DNA of 30,369 bases from WJKP01 sp964531215 (GTDB taxonomy: Bacteria > Patescibacteriota > Patescibacteriia > CAIXNZ01): positions 1-30,369 of the forward strand of contig CAZHFK010000010.1 in NCBI GenBank assembly GCA_964531215.1. Reading direction: 5' to 3'. Shown here one piece after another: positions 14,908 through 23,724 of the stretch (positions are counted from its first letter, which is position 1; each line of letters opens with the position of its first letter). The notes beneath the pieces are model-generated. The model ran no database searches. It saw only the letters and a program-made list of their open reading frames with translations, and was not told the origin of the DNA. The translations under genes were made by a program, and so were the position numbers.

Positions 14908-15435
14908 ATGCAAATTAAAAAAGATCGTAAATTAAACAGATGGCCAGGTTATGATTATTCTTGGCCCGGATATTATTATGTGACGATTTGTACCAAAGAT
15001 CGTATTAATTATTTTGGTGATATAATTGATTATGAAATGAAATTGAATGAAATAGGGGATGTTGTTTATAATTTTTGGCAGGATATACCAAAACATTTTA
15101 ATAATTGTAAATTGGATGAATTTGTTGTAATGCCAAATCATATACATGGTATATTATATATATTTTATAAAAATGAAAATAAATACCGTAGAATTGTAGG
15201 GAACGCAGATCTGCGTTCCCTACAGAACACCCAAATGTTGTTATCCAAAATAATTCAGCAATTTAAATCATCTGCTACCAGGAAAATAAATAAACAAAAT
15301 AATTTTTATTTTCAATGGCAACGTTCATTTCATGACCGTGTTATCCGCAATGAACCTGAATTATTAAAAATTCGTGAATATATTATTAATAATCCGATTA
15401 ATTGGCAAAATGACAAAAATAATCAATTAATGTAA
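14908..15435 (+). CDS. RAYT / IS200-like Y1 transposase
   Basis: A 175-aa single-strand Y1 transposase of the REP-associated (RAYT) type. It has the HUH motif as MPNHIHGIL (H78, H80) and a C-terminal YIINNPINW with Y158 as the likely catalytic tyrosine. WPGYYYVTICTKDR near the start and FHDRVIRNEPEL are typical of RAYTs. Such proteins are usually single-copy and act on palindromic REP elements. A 30-bp perfect palindrome lies inside the gene and codes for about residues 96-106 without breaking the frame. No flanking insertion-sequence ends are seen. The gene sits at the border between housekeeping genes and the accessory block at 15448. Confidence 0.88.
   Translation: MQIKKDRKLNRWPGYDYSWPGYYYVTICTKDRINYFGDIIDYEMKLNEIGDVVYNFWQDIPKHFNNCKLDEFVVMPNHIHGILYIFYKNENKYRRIVGNADLRSLQNTQMLLSKIIQQFKSSATRKINKQNNFYFQWQRSFHDRVIRNEPELLKIREYIINNPINWQNDKNNQLM
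15195..15224. repeat. 30-bp perfect palindrome (REP-like)
   Basis: The left arm TGTAGGGAACGCAGA (15195-15209) is exactly the reverse complement of the right arm (15210-15224), with no loop. It lies inside the RAYT gene and is read in frame. The GTAGGG...CCCTAC form recalls REP-type palindromes tied to RAYT proteins in other bacteria; that link is from memory. I saw no second copy in this window. Confidence 0.85.
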
Positions 15436-15447
15436 AATAAATATAAT

Positions 15448-18297
15448 ATGAACAAAAAGAAAATAATTTTAAATACGCCGAATCTTGAATTGGAACGGGC
15501 TAAGCTGAAAAAACAAATTCAGTCTTTAGTTGATAAATTTAAGGCCCAGGACGGCTGGTCAAAATCTGAAGAACATATTCAGACTAGTTTTACTTTTGAA
15601 TTACTTAAAATATTAGGCTGGGATAGTTCAAATTGGATAATAAATACAGGTCAAGATGTTAAGACCGGTAAAAAGCCGGATATTATTTTAAAATCAGATA
15701 CCGGTTCTAAATTTTTAGTCATAGAATCAAAAGATGCTTCCAGTAAAGATAAGCTTGATGGTTCTTATGGTAATAAGAAATTCACTCGGCAATTATTTGA
15801 TTATTGTCATGGCGAAGGTTTGTATTGGGGAGTTTTAACCAATTTTATTGAGTGGCGTTTATACAGTGTTCAGCATGGACGTTTATATAAAGAAAGAAAA
15901 TACGCTTTTCATGATTTATTGTGGGATAATGCTGATAAAAGATATTATATTGATTTATTATCAGATGAAGGCTTGAATTTTTTAAATCAATTATCAAAAT
16001 CAGAATTAACCAGAAAAAACGGGATTATTGATTCTGATCCGATTTATTATCCCGAACAATTGGATCTTGAACAGGATAAGATTAAAAAGGATTTTTTTAA
16101 TAAAATTAAAAATTGGCGTGCCAAATTGCGCTCATTTATCGCTAAAAATTATCCTAAATATGATGCTGAATTAATGTCTCAGAAAATAATTGATCGTTTG
16201 ATTTTTATTGATCTTTGTCATGACAAGCACATTCTCTCCCAAAATTATTTGGACTCGGTTTTGCAGTCTAAGCAATTAAAATACGAAGAATTAAAAGTGG
16301 TTTTTCGCGCTATGGATGAAAAGTTTAATACCGAGCTTTTCGCTCTTAATACAGTTGATGAATTAAAAATAAGTGATGAAATTATTGTTAAGATTATCAA
16401 AGAGCTTGATGAGATTGATTTTAGTAAATTAAGCGTTCATATTATTGGTGAAGTTTATGAAAACTATTTAGGTGAGCTTTTACGTTCTAATGCTAGAAAA
16501 GAGGATACGATAAAGCAAAAGCAAAAAAGTAAAAGAAAATCACAAGGGATTTACTATACTCCGGCATATATCGTAGATTATATTGTAAAAAATACTGTTG
16601 GTGAATTATTAAAAAATTGTAAAACAGTTGAAGATGTAGAAAAAATAAAGATTTTGGATCCTGCTTGTGGTTCAGGATCTTTTTTAATTCGTGCTTTTGA
16701 AGAGGTTTATAATAAATATTTGGAAGTTTCCAAAGAAGGCGGGCTTTTGAGTTTTGATTTTCGGAAAAAAGTTTTACAAAAAAACTTATTTGGTGTTGAC
16801 CTTGATCCTAAAGCAATAGAAATTACCAAACTTAATTTAATGATCAAGGCTTTGGAAGGCGTTAATCCCGCTGAATTAAAAGGCAAGCATCTTTTGCCCA
16901 ATTTGAATTTAAATATTCGTTGCGGGAATTCCTTGATAGGCGGGGAAAAGTTAAAAGAAAAAGAACAAAATCTTAATTTGTTTGATGATTATAAAACTGA
17001 AATTAGCAAATTAGTTGAATTAAAGGAACGGTTTTATAAGGCTGATAAAAATGATGAAAAAAAAGATTTACTGGCTGAAATTAATAAATTTGAAACACTA
17101 ATCAATGGCAAATTAAATGAAGGGCTAAAACAATATTTTAAAAATCTTGATAAAATAAAACCTTTTAATTATTCAGTGGCTTTTTGCGAAATATTTAAGG
17201 ATGGTGGGTTTGATGCGGTGATTGGTAATCCGCCATATGGTGCTGATATATCTCAAGATGAGAAAAATTTTTATGTTGATAATTTTTATATTGGCTCAAC
17301 TGATACAGCTATTTTATTTATTAAAAATTCGTATAATTTAATTAATGATAAAAGTAGATTTAGTTTTATAGTGCCTAAGGCTTTTTGTTTTGCTTCTAAT
17401 TATAAAAAAATCAGAGAATTTGTTTGGGATAACATTGCGCAAATTATTGATTGCGGTAAAGCGTGGAAAGAAGTAAAATTGGAGCAAATTGTATTTGTTT
17501 TAGATAAAAGTAAGAAATCAATAAAATATCTGTCAGGTAATTTTAAAAATTCTAATTTAGATATTTTAGGAGATATAAATAAAAAGGATGCTAAAGAATT
17601 TGAGTTTTTTCTTAATGGCGTTTCTTCTGAAGAAGTTGCGGTAGCTTTAAAAATAAAAAATAATTCAATAATGCTTAACGATGTGGCTACTAATAGGAGA
17701 GGCGCAATATTACAGAAATATGTATCTCATGATGGTGATTTAGATGTTATCGGTGGTGCGCAAATTTATAGGTTTGGAGTAAATGGTATTAAAGGAAAAA
17801 TAGATAAAAATAAAATAGATTCAGATCAAGCATATATACAGCCAAATTCAATTTTAGTTCAAAGAATTGTTGCTCATATAGAAAATCCATTTGATCATAT
17901 TAAAATTACTGCTTGTGTTCCTGAGCGTATTGATTATATTATTGTTGATACTATAAATCAGATAACTTTAAATCAAAATTATTCCACTTATTTTATTTGG
18001 GTTTTGTTACATTCCGAGTTGATTAATTGGTATGCTTATCGTTTTATTTATGGAAAAGCAATAAGGACTATGCAATTTGATAATCCGGTTACTTCAAGAT
18101 TACCAATTCCTAAAATTGATAAAAAACAACAAAATGGAATTGTTAAAAAAGCTAAGGAATTGATAAAATTAAATAAAACACCTCAATCCCGTGAGAAAAA
18201 TGCAGATAAGATAAGGGCGCTGGATTATGAGATTGATAGAGAGGTTTATAAGTTATATGGATTAATGTCTGAGGAAATTAAAATAATTGAGGGGTAA
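15448..18297 (+). CDS. Type IIG restriction-modification enzyme (Eco57I-like)
   Basis: A 949-aa single-chain nuclease-methyltransferase. The N-terminal PD-(D/E)XK nuclease core shows D78 (KKPDIIL) and E93-S-K95 (FLVIESKD). A helical connector runs to about 350. The gamma-class N6-adenine methyltransferase follows: GIYYTPAYIVDYI (367-379, motif X-like), DPACGSGSF (404-412, SAM motif I) and GNPPYG (593-598, catalytic motif IV). The last ~300 residues look like a target-recognition domain of the TaqI/Eco57I kind, with RRGAILQKYV and a C-terminal helix. The nuclease and methylase residues are all present, so it should cut and modify DNA on its own. It heads a five-gene plus-strand block; its 3' end overlaps a possible Shine-Dalgarno (GAGGGG) for the next gene. 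Confidence 0.9.
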   Translation: MNKKKIILNTPNLELERAKLKKQIQSLVDKFKAQDGWSKSEEHIQTSFTFELLKILGWDSSNWIINTGQDVKTGKKPDIILKSDTGSKFLVIESKDASSKDKLDGSYGNKKFTRQLFDYCHGEGLYWGVLTNFIEWRLYSVQHGRLYKERKYAFHDLLWDNADKRYYIDLLSDEGLNFLNQLSKSELTRKNGIIDSDPIYYPEQLDLEQDKIKKDFFNKIKNWRAKLRSFIAKNYPKYDAELMSQKIIDRLIFIDLCHDKHILSQNYLDSVLQSKQLKYEELKVVFRAMDEKFNTELFALNTVDELKISDEIIVKIIKELDEIDFSKLSVHIIGEVYENYLGELLRSNARKEDTIKQKQKSKRKSQGIYYTPAYIVDYIVKNTVGELLKNCKTVEDVEKIKILDPACGSGSFLIRAFEEVYNKYLEVSKEGGLLSFDFRKKVLQKNLFGVDLDPKAIEITKLNLMIKALEGVNPAELKGKHLLPNLNLNIRCGNSLIGGEKLKEKEQNLNLFDDYKTEISKLVELKERFYKADKNDEKKDLLAEINKFETLINGKLNEGLKQYFKNLDKIKPFNYSVAFCEIFKDGGFDAVIGNPPYGADISQDEKNFYVDNFYIGSTDTAILFIKNSYNLINDKSRFSFIVPKAFCFASNYKKIREFVWDNIAQIIDCGKAWKEVKLEQIVFVLDKSKKSIKYLSGNFKNSNLDILGDINKKDAKEFEFFLNGVSSEEVAVALKIKNNSIMLNDVATNRRGAILQKYVSHDGDLDVIGGAQIYRFGVNGIKGKIDKNKIDSDQAYIQPNSILVQRIVAHIENPFDHIKITACVPERIDYIIVDTINQITLNQNYSTYFIWVLLHSELINWYAYRFIYGKAIRTMQFDNPVTSRLPIPKIDKKQQNGIVKKAKELIKLNKTPQSREKNADKIRALDYEIDREVYKLYGLMSEEIKIIEG

Positions 18298-18307
18298 ATT
18301 TAATGGT

Positions 18308-19222
18308 ATGAAAGAAAAAAGTTATATTCATTTAATTGAAAAAACACGAAAAGGATTTTTATATCAAGATAAATATGCTTTATTAAAATTTATTGAAAAA
18401 TTGCTATCCGATGAAAAATTAGCAGAGTTTTATGTAGATTATCCAAATGGATCAAGAAAATCTATAGACATTTTTTTAAAGAGCGCTCAGTCAGAGGAAG
18501 TATATGAAATTAAAACTGGTGAAATTTTTAAAAAAGATAAGAATAAGTTATTAGGTAAAGAACTTGTAGATTTTTATTATTTTGTAGATAATGGAAAGAT
18601 AAAAAAATATTTAGTTGTAACTGATCCGATTCCATCAGAAATGTCATTAAATTATACTTTTATTAAAGCTATTAACGAAAAGAAGAGAAATACTCATAAA
18701 CTTGCTGGTAAGAGTTTAGGATCTATAAAAAAAGAATTATGGAAGAAATGGAATTTTCACACCAATGGAATAAAATTTGATAATTTTGTAGAATTCTTAA
18801 AATCATTTGATATACAAATAAAGCCCGAAAATGAATTTGGGCCAAATTCTAATAGTGATATTGACTCAATAATACTTGGTAAAATAAACGAAGTAAATAA
18901 TAAATTTGAAAGTAAAAATAAAACTTTTTGTAATGAATGGTTTGATGATTCAAATATAATAAAAGATGAGTTACTATATGAAATAGTTGAATGTGCTGGT
19001 ACTGGTAAAAATATTATTTTTGATTTAATTAAAACAATTTCTCATGGATATGCAAGAAAAAGTATAGTTTCTCAAAAAGATGTAAATGCTATTGATTTAA
19101 AAAAAGAAGATTCTAAATATGAGTCTGAATTAATGAATATACTAAATAATACTTCAAGTAGCTCAATCGTGGAAGATAATTCAATAACTGATTCAGGAGA
19201 AGGGAGTTTAATTAAAGAATAA
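18308..19222 (+). CDS. Cap4/DUF4297-like PD-(D/E)XK nuclease
   Basis: A 304-aa protein. The N-terminus reads RKGFLYQDKYALLKFIEKLL (14-33), the Tyr-Gln helix seen in Cap4/DUF4297-type nucleases, followed by IDIFLK with D54 and YEIKTGE with E67 and K69, a plausible PD-(D/E)XK active site. The region to about 170 completes a nuclease-like fold; residues 175-304 are charged, of unknown fold, and end in a Ser/Asp/Glu-rich tail. I preferred the ATG at 18308 to a TTG at 18287 because the former has GAGGGG about 12 bases upstream and follows the stop of the previous gene. Known Cap4-like nucleases act as toxic effectors in CBASS and Lamassu, with separate sensors; none of those sensors is here. Nuclease activity is inferred from motifs only. 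Confidence 0.6.
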   Translation: MKEKSYIHLIEKTRKGFLYQDKYALLKFIEKLLSDEKLAEFYVDYPNGSRKSIDIFLKSAQSEEVYEIKTGEIFKKDKNKLLGKELVDFYYFVDNGKIKKYLVVTDPIPSEMSLNYTFIKAINEKKRNTHKLAGKSLGSIKKELWKKWNFHTNGIKFDNFVEFLKSFDIQIKPENEFGPNSNSDIDSIILGKINEVNNKFESKNKTFCNEWFDDSNIIKDELLYEIVECAGTGKNIIFDLIKTISHGYARKSIVSQKDVNAIDLKKEDSKYESELMNILNNTSSSSIVEDNSITDSGEGSLIKE

Positions 19223-19227
19223 TAATT

Positions 19228-22200
19228 ATGAATAATATTAAATTTATAAATGAATTATTAATTAATCAGGACTATCTTGAAAATAAAGATGAAATTTTAG
19301 AATTTATTAAAGATAATGAATTGCGAGATTATTTTGTTAATAAATTAAAAGGTAATGTAAAAAAATTACAAGACATAGAATTCATACTTGATAGATTAAT
19401 AAAAAAATCACCTCAAATGAGTTTAAATGTTATTGAAAGCAATATTAGTCAAAATAATGTCAATTTTACCATTGATTTTTTACAGAAAAATTATAAAAAT
19501 TTAGAAAATGAAAAATGGGGTAATAATTATCAAGAATTTGCTTTAGGGATTATTCAAAAGATATTGGATAATGATGAATTAGAAAAAGATTATAAGCAGA
19601 TTTTAGGATTTATTGAATCAATTTTTGAATTAAGAAATGGTCAGTATAAAGATACTGAAACTAAAAGGGATTTTGAGCGTGAAAAAATATTAATTTCGGA
19701 AACGCTTCCAGATATTTTCAATATAGCTGAGGATAAAGAGATAAAAGATCAAATCTATAAATTAATCATTGAAAATTTTAATCTAGTCGCAGATGATGGC
19801 GAATATAATTTTTATACTCCTAGAGAAATATTTAATATCTTAAAAGAGTATATAAATTCGTATCAAGGAGATGAATTTGAAGATAAATTTTTAGAATTTA
19901 AACAAGTTTTAATTAAACAATTTGATGAATTTTATAAAAATGTTTTTAAACAGGAATTTAAGGGTTTTGAGTTAATGGGAGGAATGGGGTCAGGTTTTGG
20001 TGGCAACTTAGTAGTATTAGATCGGCATTTTGTTAGACTGGTTTTAAAGCCATGTTTAGAAGAACATTATAAAGAAAATAATGAGAAAGCGTGGCAATTT
20101 ATTAAAGATAAGATAATTGAAACTGATGATGACCAAATTAGCAAAGAAAAAACCGATTTTCTCAATAGAGCTGCTTTATATATAGTATTGGATAGATATT
20201 TTCAATTAGAAAAAATTATTGATGAATTTGATATATTAAAAAGTTTTATTTTATCCAAAAAGGGGATACCTCATAAATCAGCACTTATTTATCAGGCAAT
20301 AAAGAATAATAATGAAAATCAGAGTGATGATAAACGTTGGCAATTAGTTGAAGTTGCTATTGATAATTATAAGGATCCCTTAAAAGATGATTTTGTTAGG
20401 AACTTAGTTATTGAGTTTGCCCAAAAAGGAAATGAAGACGCAGGAAAATTATTAAGTGAATTTGATGATTATGATCGTTATAGTATTAAGGATGTTGAGA
20501 AGTTAATTTTTTCAGAAAAAGATGTTGATTATGAAATGGCGATAAAAATTTTTATGAATTTTATCAAAACTGATGATTTTATTAATAATCATGATCGTTT
20601 TGATACTTTTGATTTAGCTAAAACATTAAATCATATATTACGAAATGAATTTGAGAAAGAATCTGATAAAGGCAAGGAAATAATAGAATCAATTTTTAAA
20701 AACAAGTCTTTGACTGAAAATCAGCAGATTCTAGTATTTAGAAGTTTGTTTAGTCATGACGATAATTTAAATAATGCAAAATTTTTAAATAAAGTTCATG
20801 ATGAAATTTTGAATCCATTTTTGGAAAAATATGATAAAGATATTACAAAAATAAGTAAAGTTGTAAGTGATGCTAATTCGCGACAGGCTATGGTTGAATT
20901 TGTTGAAAAATTAATAAAAAGTACTAAGAATGAAGAGAAAGATAATAATGAGGTTATAAATAAAGAAACATCCATAGCAATTAAAAAAGCCCTAGATATA
21001 ATTAGTATCTTTATTAATGACGAGGAGATAGATGAAGATTTACAAGAACAAGATAAAAGGATTAGGCAAGGAGAGCATGTGCCGGTAATAACCACTGTTA
21101 AGGGCTATTGCGCATGGACTTTGACAAGCTGTGCTACTCTGGATGGTCGTAAATATATAGAAAATGTTATTGAATTAACCGAACAACTAGTTAAAGATGA
21201 GAATTTATATATTAAACAAATGGCATGTTTCCCTTTATCGCAGTTAGCAGCTAATCGTTTAACAGTTTTGCCAATAAAAAATTTTGATGGTAAAATCATA
21301 AATTCAGAAGTATTATTTTTAGATCCAAGCGATAAGACTGAGGGTAAAACCCAAGGCGATGATTTGAAAAACGCATTAGAAAAAGCAAAAAAAATTGAAG
21401 AAATAGCCTTTAATTTGCTAGAAAACATTGCCAATAACTATGATGATAAAGTTGAAAAAGTTTTATTAAGTTATATTTTAAAAATATTTAATCATATCAG
21501 AGCCTTGAATCAAACTGATGCAGAAAAACTAATAAATAATATTGAAAAATTCCCTCTAGAAGCTATTGCTGATTCTGCTACACCACTTTATATTTATTAT
21601 GCCGAATTTAGAAAAGATAGTTATAAAGATTGGCAATGGCAGGCTGATGGTTTGTATGATGATTTGGATGATTTTGATAGCAAGCCATTTGAAGAAAAAA
21701 TTATTAATTATTTAAAAGGTGATAATGTTGAAATAAATGAAAAGTTCTCTTGGCAATTCTATAGTCTAGCCGAGAGCGCAAAGCCTGATGAATATGATAA
21801 TATATTTGATATTTCTATTAAATATTTAAAGGTATTGGCGGAGAATATTGATCCGGAATCATCAAAAAATATTTTTATGTTTATTAAAAATAATATTGAT
21901 AAAAAAAATGACGAATGTTTTGAATTATATAAACATACATTTTTAAACTTATCTCATTATATTAATTTGCACCCACCGACTAAAGGCAGTATGTTTATGT
22001 GGTATCCTGAGGATATTTTATTAAAAATTAAAGAACTTGGTCGGGGGCAGGAATTTCTTGAATTATTTTCCCAGTTGTTAGATTTACCTAAGGAATTATA
22101 TTTAGGTGATTTAGTAAAATTAGTCAAAATCTTAAAAGAAGATTACCCAAAAGAAGGTGTTAGTGATGTTAAAGTTAGAAAGATATTTGATAAGTTAATA

Positions 22201-22251
22201 AAGCGTGATCCTAAATATTACGATGATATGGAAGAGTGGGAGGAGAAATAA
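19228..22251 (+). CDS. Giant helical-repeat protein of unknown function
   Basis: A 1007-aa soluble, acidic protein with no signal peptide or membrane segment. It is almost all helix, as HEAT/ARM-like repeats; clearest are VKGYCAWTLTSCATLDGR and IKQMACFPLSQLAANR around residues 620-680. A Gly-rich loop, GGMGSGFGGN near residues 250-260, interrupts the helices but does not fit a Walker A motif (no Lys-Ser/Thr after the glycines). I see no nuclease, helicase or ATPase signature. It starts five bases after the Cap4-like gene and its end carries GGAGGAGA, the ribosome site of the next gene, so the block is one operon. A scaffold or sensor partner for the nuclease is the best guess from position; the family is not recognised. 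Confidence 0.7.
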   Translation: MNNIKFINELLINQDYLENKDEILEFIKDNELRDYFVNKLKGNVKKLQDIEFILDRLIKKSPQMSLNVIESNISQNNVNFTIDFLQKNYKNLENEKWGNNYQEFALGIIQKILDNDELEKDYKQILGFIESIFELRNGQYKDTETKRDFEREKILISETLPDIFNIAEDKEIKDQIYKLIIENFNLVADDGEYNFYTPREIFNILKEYINSYQGDEFEDKFLEFKQVLIKQFDEFYKNVFKQEFKGFELMGGMGSGFGGNLVVLDRHFVRLVLKPCLEEHYKENNEKAWQFIKDKIIETDDDQISKEKTDFLNRAALYIVLDRYFQLEKIIDEFDILKSFILSKKGIPHKSALIYQAIKNNNENQSDDKRWQLVEVAIDNYKDPLKDDFVRNLVIEFAQKGNEDAGKLLSEFDDYDRYSIKDVEKLIFSEKDVDYEMAIKIFMNFIKTDDFINNHDRFDTFDLAKTLNHILRNEFEKESDKGKEIIESIFKNKSLTENQQILVFRSLFSHDDNLNNAKFLNKVHDEILNPFLEKYDKDITKISKVVSDANSRQAMVEFVEKLIKSTKNEEKDNNEVINKETSIAIKKALDIISIFINDEEIDEDLQEQDKRIRQGEHVPVITTVKGYCAWTLTSCATLDGRKYIENVIELTEQLVKDENLYIKQMACFPLSQLAANRLTVLPIKNFDGKIINSEVLFLDPSDKTEGKTQGDDLKNALEKAKKIEEIAFNLLENIANNYDDKVEKVLLSYILKIFNHIRALNQTDAEKLINNIEKFPLEAIADSATPLYIYYAEFRKDSYKDWQWQADGLYDDLDDFDSKPFEEKIINYLKGDNVEINEKFSWQFYSLAESAKPDEYDNIFDISIKYLKVLAENIDPESSKNIFMFIKNNIDKKNDECFELYKHTFLNLSHYINLHPPTKGSMFMWYPEDILLKIKELGRGQEFLELFSQLLDLPKELYLGDLVKLVKILKEDYPKEGVSDVKVRKIFDKLIKRDPKYYDDMEEWEEK

Positions 22252-22254
22252 TAT

Positions 22255-22866
22255 ATGACTCCGTTTGAAAAATATCCAGAATTAAATAGATATATTGATA
22301 ATATTAATAATAATATTGATAATAATGTTTATAATATTGTTGAATTAATATCTAATAGTAGTCTTAATGAGTTTTATAAAATGTTTTACGCTTCTATTAT
22401 AGATAGAACTATAAATTTAAACCATTCGTTGTTAGATAGTATATCTAATTGGAATATTGTTTCATCTGGCGCTATATTGAGAATTTTATTAGATAATTTA
22501 ATTATAAGTGTATATGTTTTAAAAAATAATAATAAAGATGATTATTTAGAAATGTATTTAGAAAAGGGTAGATTATATAATGAAAACGGAGCCTTAATAA
22601 GGGAATCAGAAATGAAAAATTTTGCTGATAATTTTATCAAAGGCATTAATCAAGTTTATAATGATGCTTCATCCTATATTCATTTTTCCAATAAACATTA
22701 TCTAAGTAGTTTAATTAATCCTAATGAAAATATTTTTAAAATAGGTGTAGGCAATAAAAAATGGCCTAAAGAGAATATAGAAAATCTATTAAAAACAGTA
22801 GACATTATAGTATTTAATATTTTTAAAACTATTAAAGATGATTTAGTAATAAATAATTTAAATTAA
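22255..22866 (+). CDS. Helical protein resembling DUF5677/HEPN-type folds
   Basis: A 203-aa protein, all-helical by eye, very rich in Asn and Ile. It has GAILRILLDNLIISVYVLKN (about 73-92) and DASSYIHFSNKHY near residue 140, the order R...E/D-helix then His-rich helix seen in DUF5677-like proteins. The HEPN RNase motif RxxxxH is not present, so a ribonuclease role is not supported. GGAGGAGA about eight bases upstream, inside the end of the preceding gene, fixes the start at 22255 and shows coupling. Base composition is extreme (10 G/C in bases 22261-22320). The DUF5677 resemblance is weak and unverified. Confidence 0.5.
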   Translation: MTPFEKYPELNRYIDNINNNIDNNVYNIVELISNSSLNEFYKMFYASIIDRTINLNHSLLDSISNWNIVSSGAILRILLDNLIISVYVLKNNNKDDYLEMYLEKGRLYNENGALIRESEMKNFADNFIKGINQVYNDASSYIHFSNKHYLSSLINPNENIFKIGVGNKKWPKENIENLLKTVDIIVFNIFKTIKDDLVINNLN

Positions 22867-22879
22867 TAATCTAGATTTT

Positions 22880-23656
22880 ATGGGTATTATAGATGATTTT
22901 TCAATTTTTATAACTACCTCAAAAACTTTAGCTAAGCAATATCTTAGATGTAAGGAGTTAGCTGATAATCAAAATACTGCTATTTCTGATTCAATGATAT
23001 TTAAATTAATTATTGAATACAGGTATAAGGTTGGGTCTCCTAAAAATATGCCCTTAAATGATCTTGAAATTGCAGCGAGTCAGTTAGCTGATTCGGGAGA
23101 TAATAGATATAAATTTGATGAATTTGTTTTACTAATTCTATCGGCTGAAAATGATATTTTTGAATTAGATCATCAAAGTATAGCTAAAGGAAGAAAACAG
23201 ATTGGAAACACATTAAATGATTTTGATAATTTGCCTAGAGATAAGTTTGACGATTTAGAATTTGATGGCGAGCTTATTAATAGTGATATATTTAATATTA
23301 TAGAGCAGAAAAAAACATTATCAATCGAGGGTAGAATTTTATTCATGGCCATTGTTTTAAAAATGAAAAGTAATGGAAATTCTATTATAGTATTTGTATA
23401 TGTTGATAATACGGAATTTCCGATGCACGGAAATATTGAATTTTTCGAATTGAAGGATAATAATGAAAGATATATGAAGCAACAATCTTTTGATGATTTA
23501 GTCAACTCTTTATTTAGTTTATTGGGAAATCAAGAAATTTACGAGGTTTTAGATGTTCAGTATTTTACAGATAAGAAATTTTGTTTTAATTGCAAGTCAT
23601 TAATATCAATAAATGATAATGTTTGCTCAAGTTGTAATTACAATAGTCAAATATAG
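22880..23656 (+). CDS. Zinc-ribbon protein ending the accessory cassette
   Basis: A 258-aa protein with a helical N-terminal half (1-150), a short beta-rich region around SIIVFVYVDNTEFPMHGNIEFF written in parts as SIIVFVYVDN and EFPMHGNIEFF, and a C-terminal zinc ribbon FCFNCKSL...VCSSCNYN with two CxxC pairs in the last 30 residues. I do not recognise the main part. The zinc ribbon may bind nucleic acid or a partner protein. It follows the 203-aa gene by 13 bases and is the last gene before yjbQ, which looks like normal housekeeping sequence, so it marks the right border of the block. Confidence 0.6.
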   Translation: MGIIDDFSIFITTSKTLAKQYLRCKELADNQNTAISDSMIFKLIIEYRYKVGSPKNMPLNDLEIAASQLADSGDNRYKFDEFVLLILSAENDIFELDHQSIAKGRKQIGNTLNDFDNLPRDKFDDLEFDGELINSDIFNIIEQKKTLSIEGRILFMAIVLKMKSNGNSIIVFVYVDNTEFPMHGNIEFFELKDNNERYMKQQSFDDLVNSLFSLLGNQEIYEVLDVQYFTDKKFCFNCKSLISINDNVCSSCNYNSQI

Positions 23657-23724
23657 TAAATTCTACTAATTTACTAATGTTTTGAAATTCGTATATTAAT
23701 ATTAAATTAGTAATTAGTATTCCT

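Noticed and set aside
19978..20010. Gly-rich stretch in the 1007-aa protein as a Walker A ATP site
   Set aside because: The glycines are not followed by Lys-Ser/Thr, and no Walker B motif was seen downstream.
20796..21434. Minus-strand open frames of about 100 codons opposite the helical-repeat gene
   Set aside because: Low-complexity Ser/Leu/Ile/Phe-rich products that mirror the Lys/Glu/Asp-rich sense protein; no ribosome site or motif.
23657..23724. Short TACTAATTTACTAAT-like repeats shared with 26448-26498 and 7797-7822
   Set aside because: Similarity is limited to simple AT-rich words, too little to call a repeat family.
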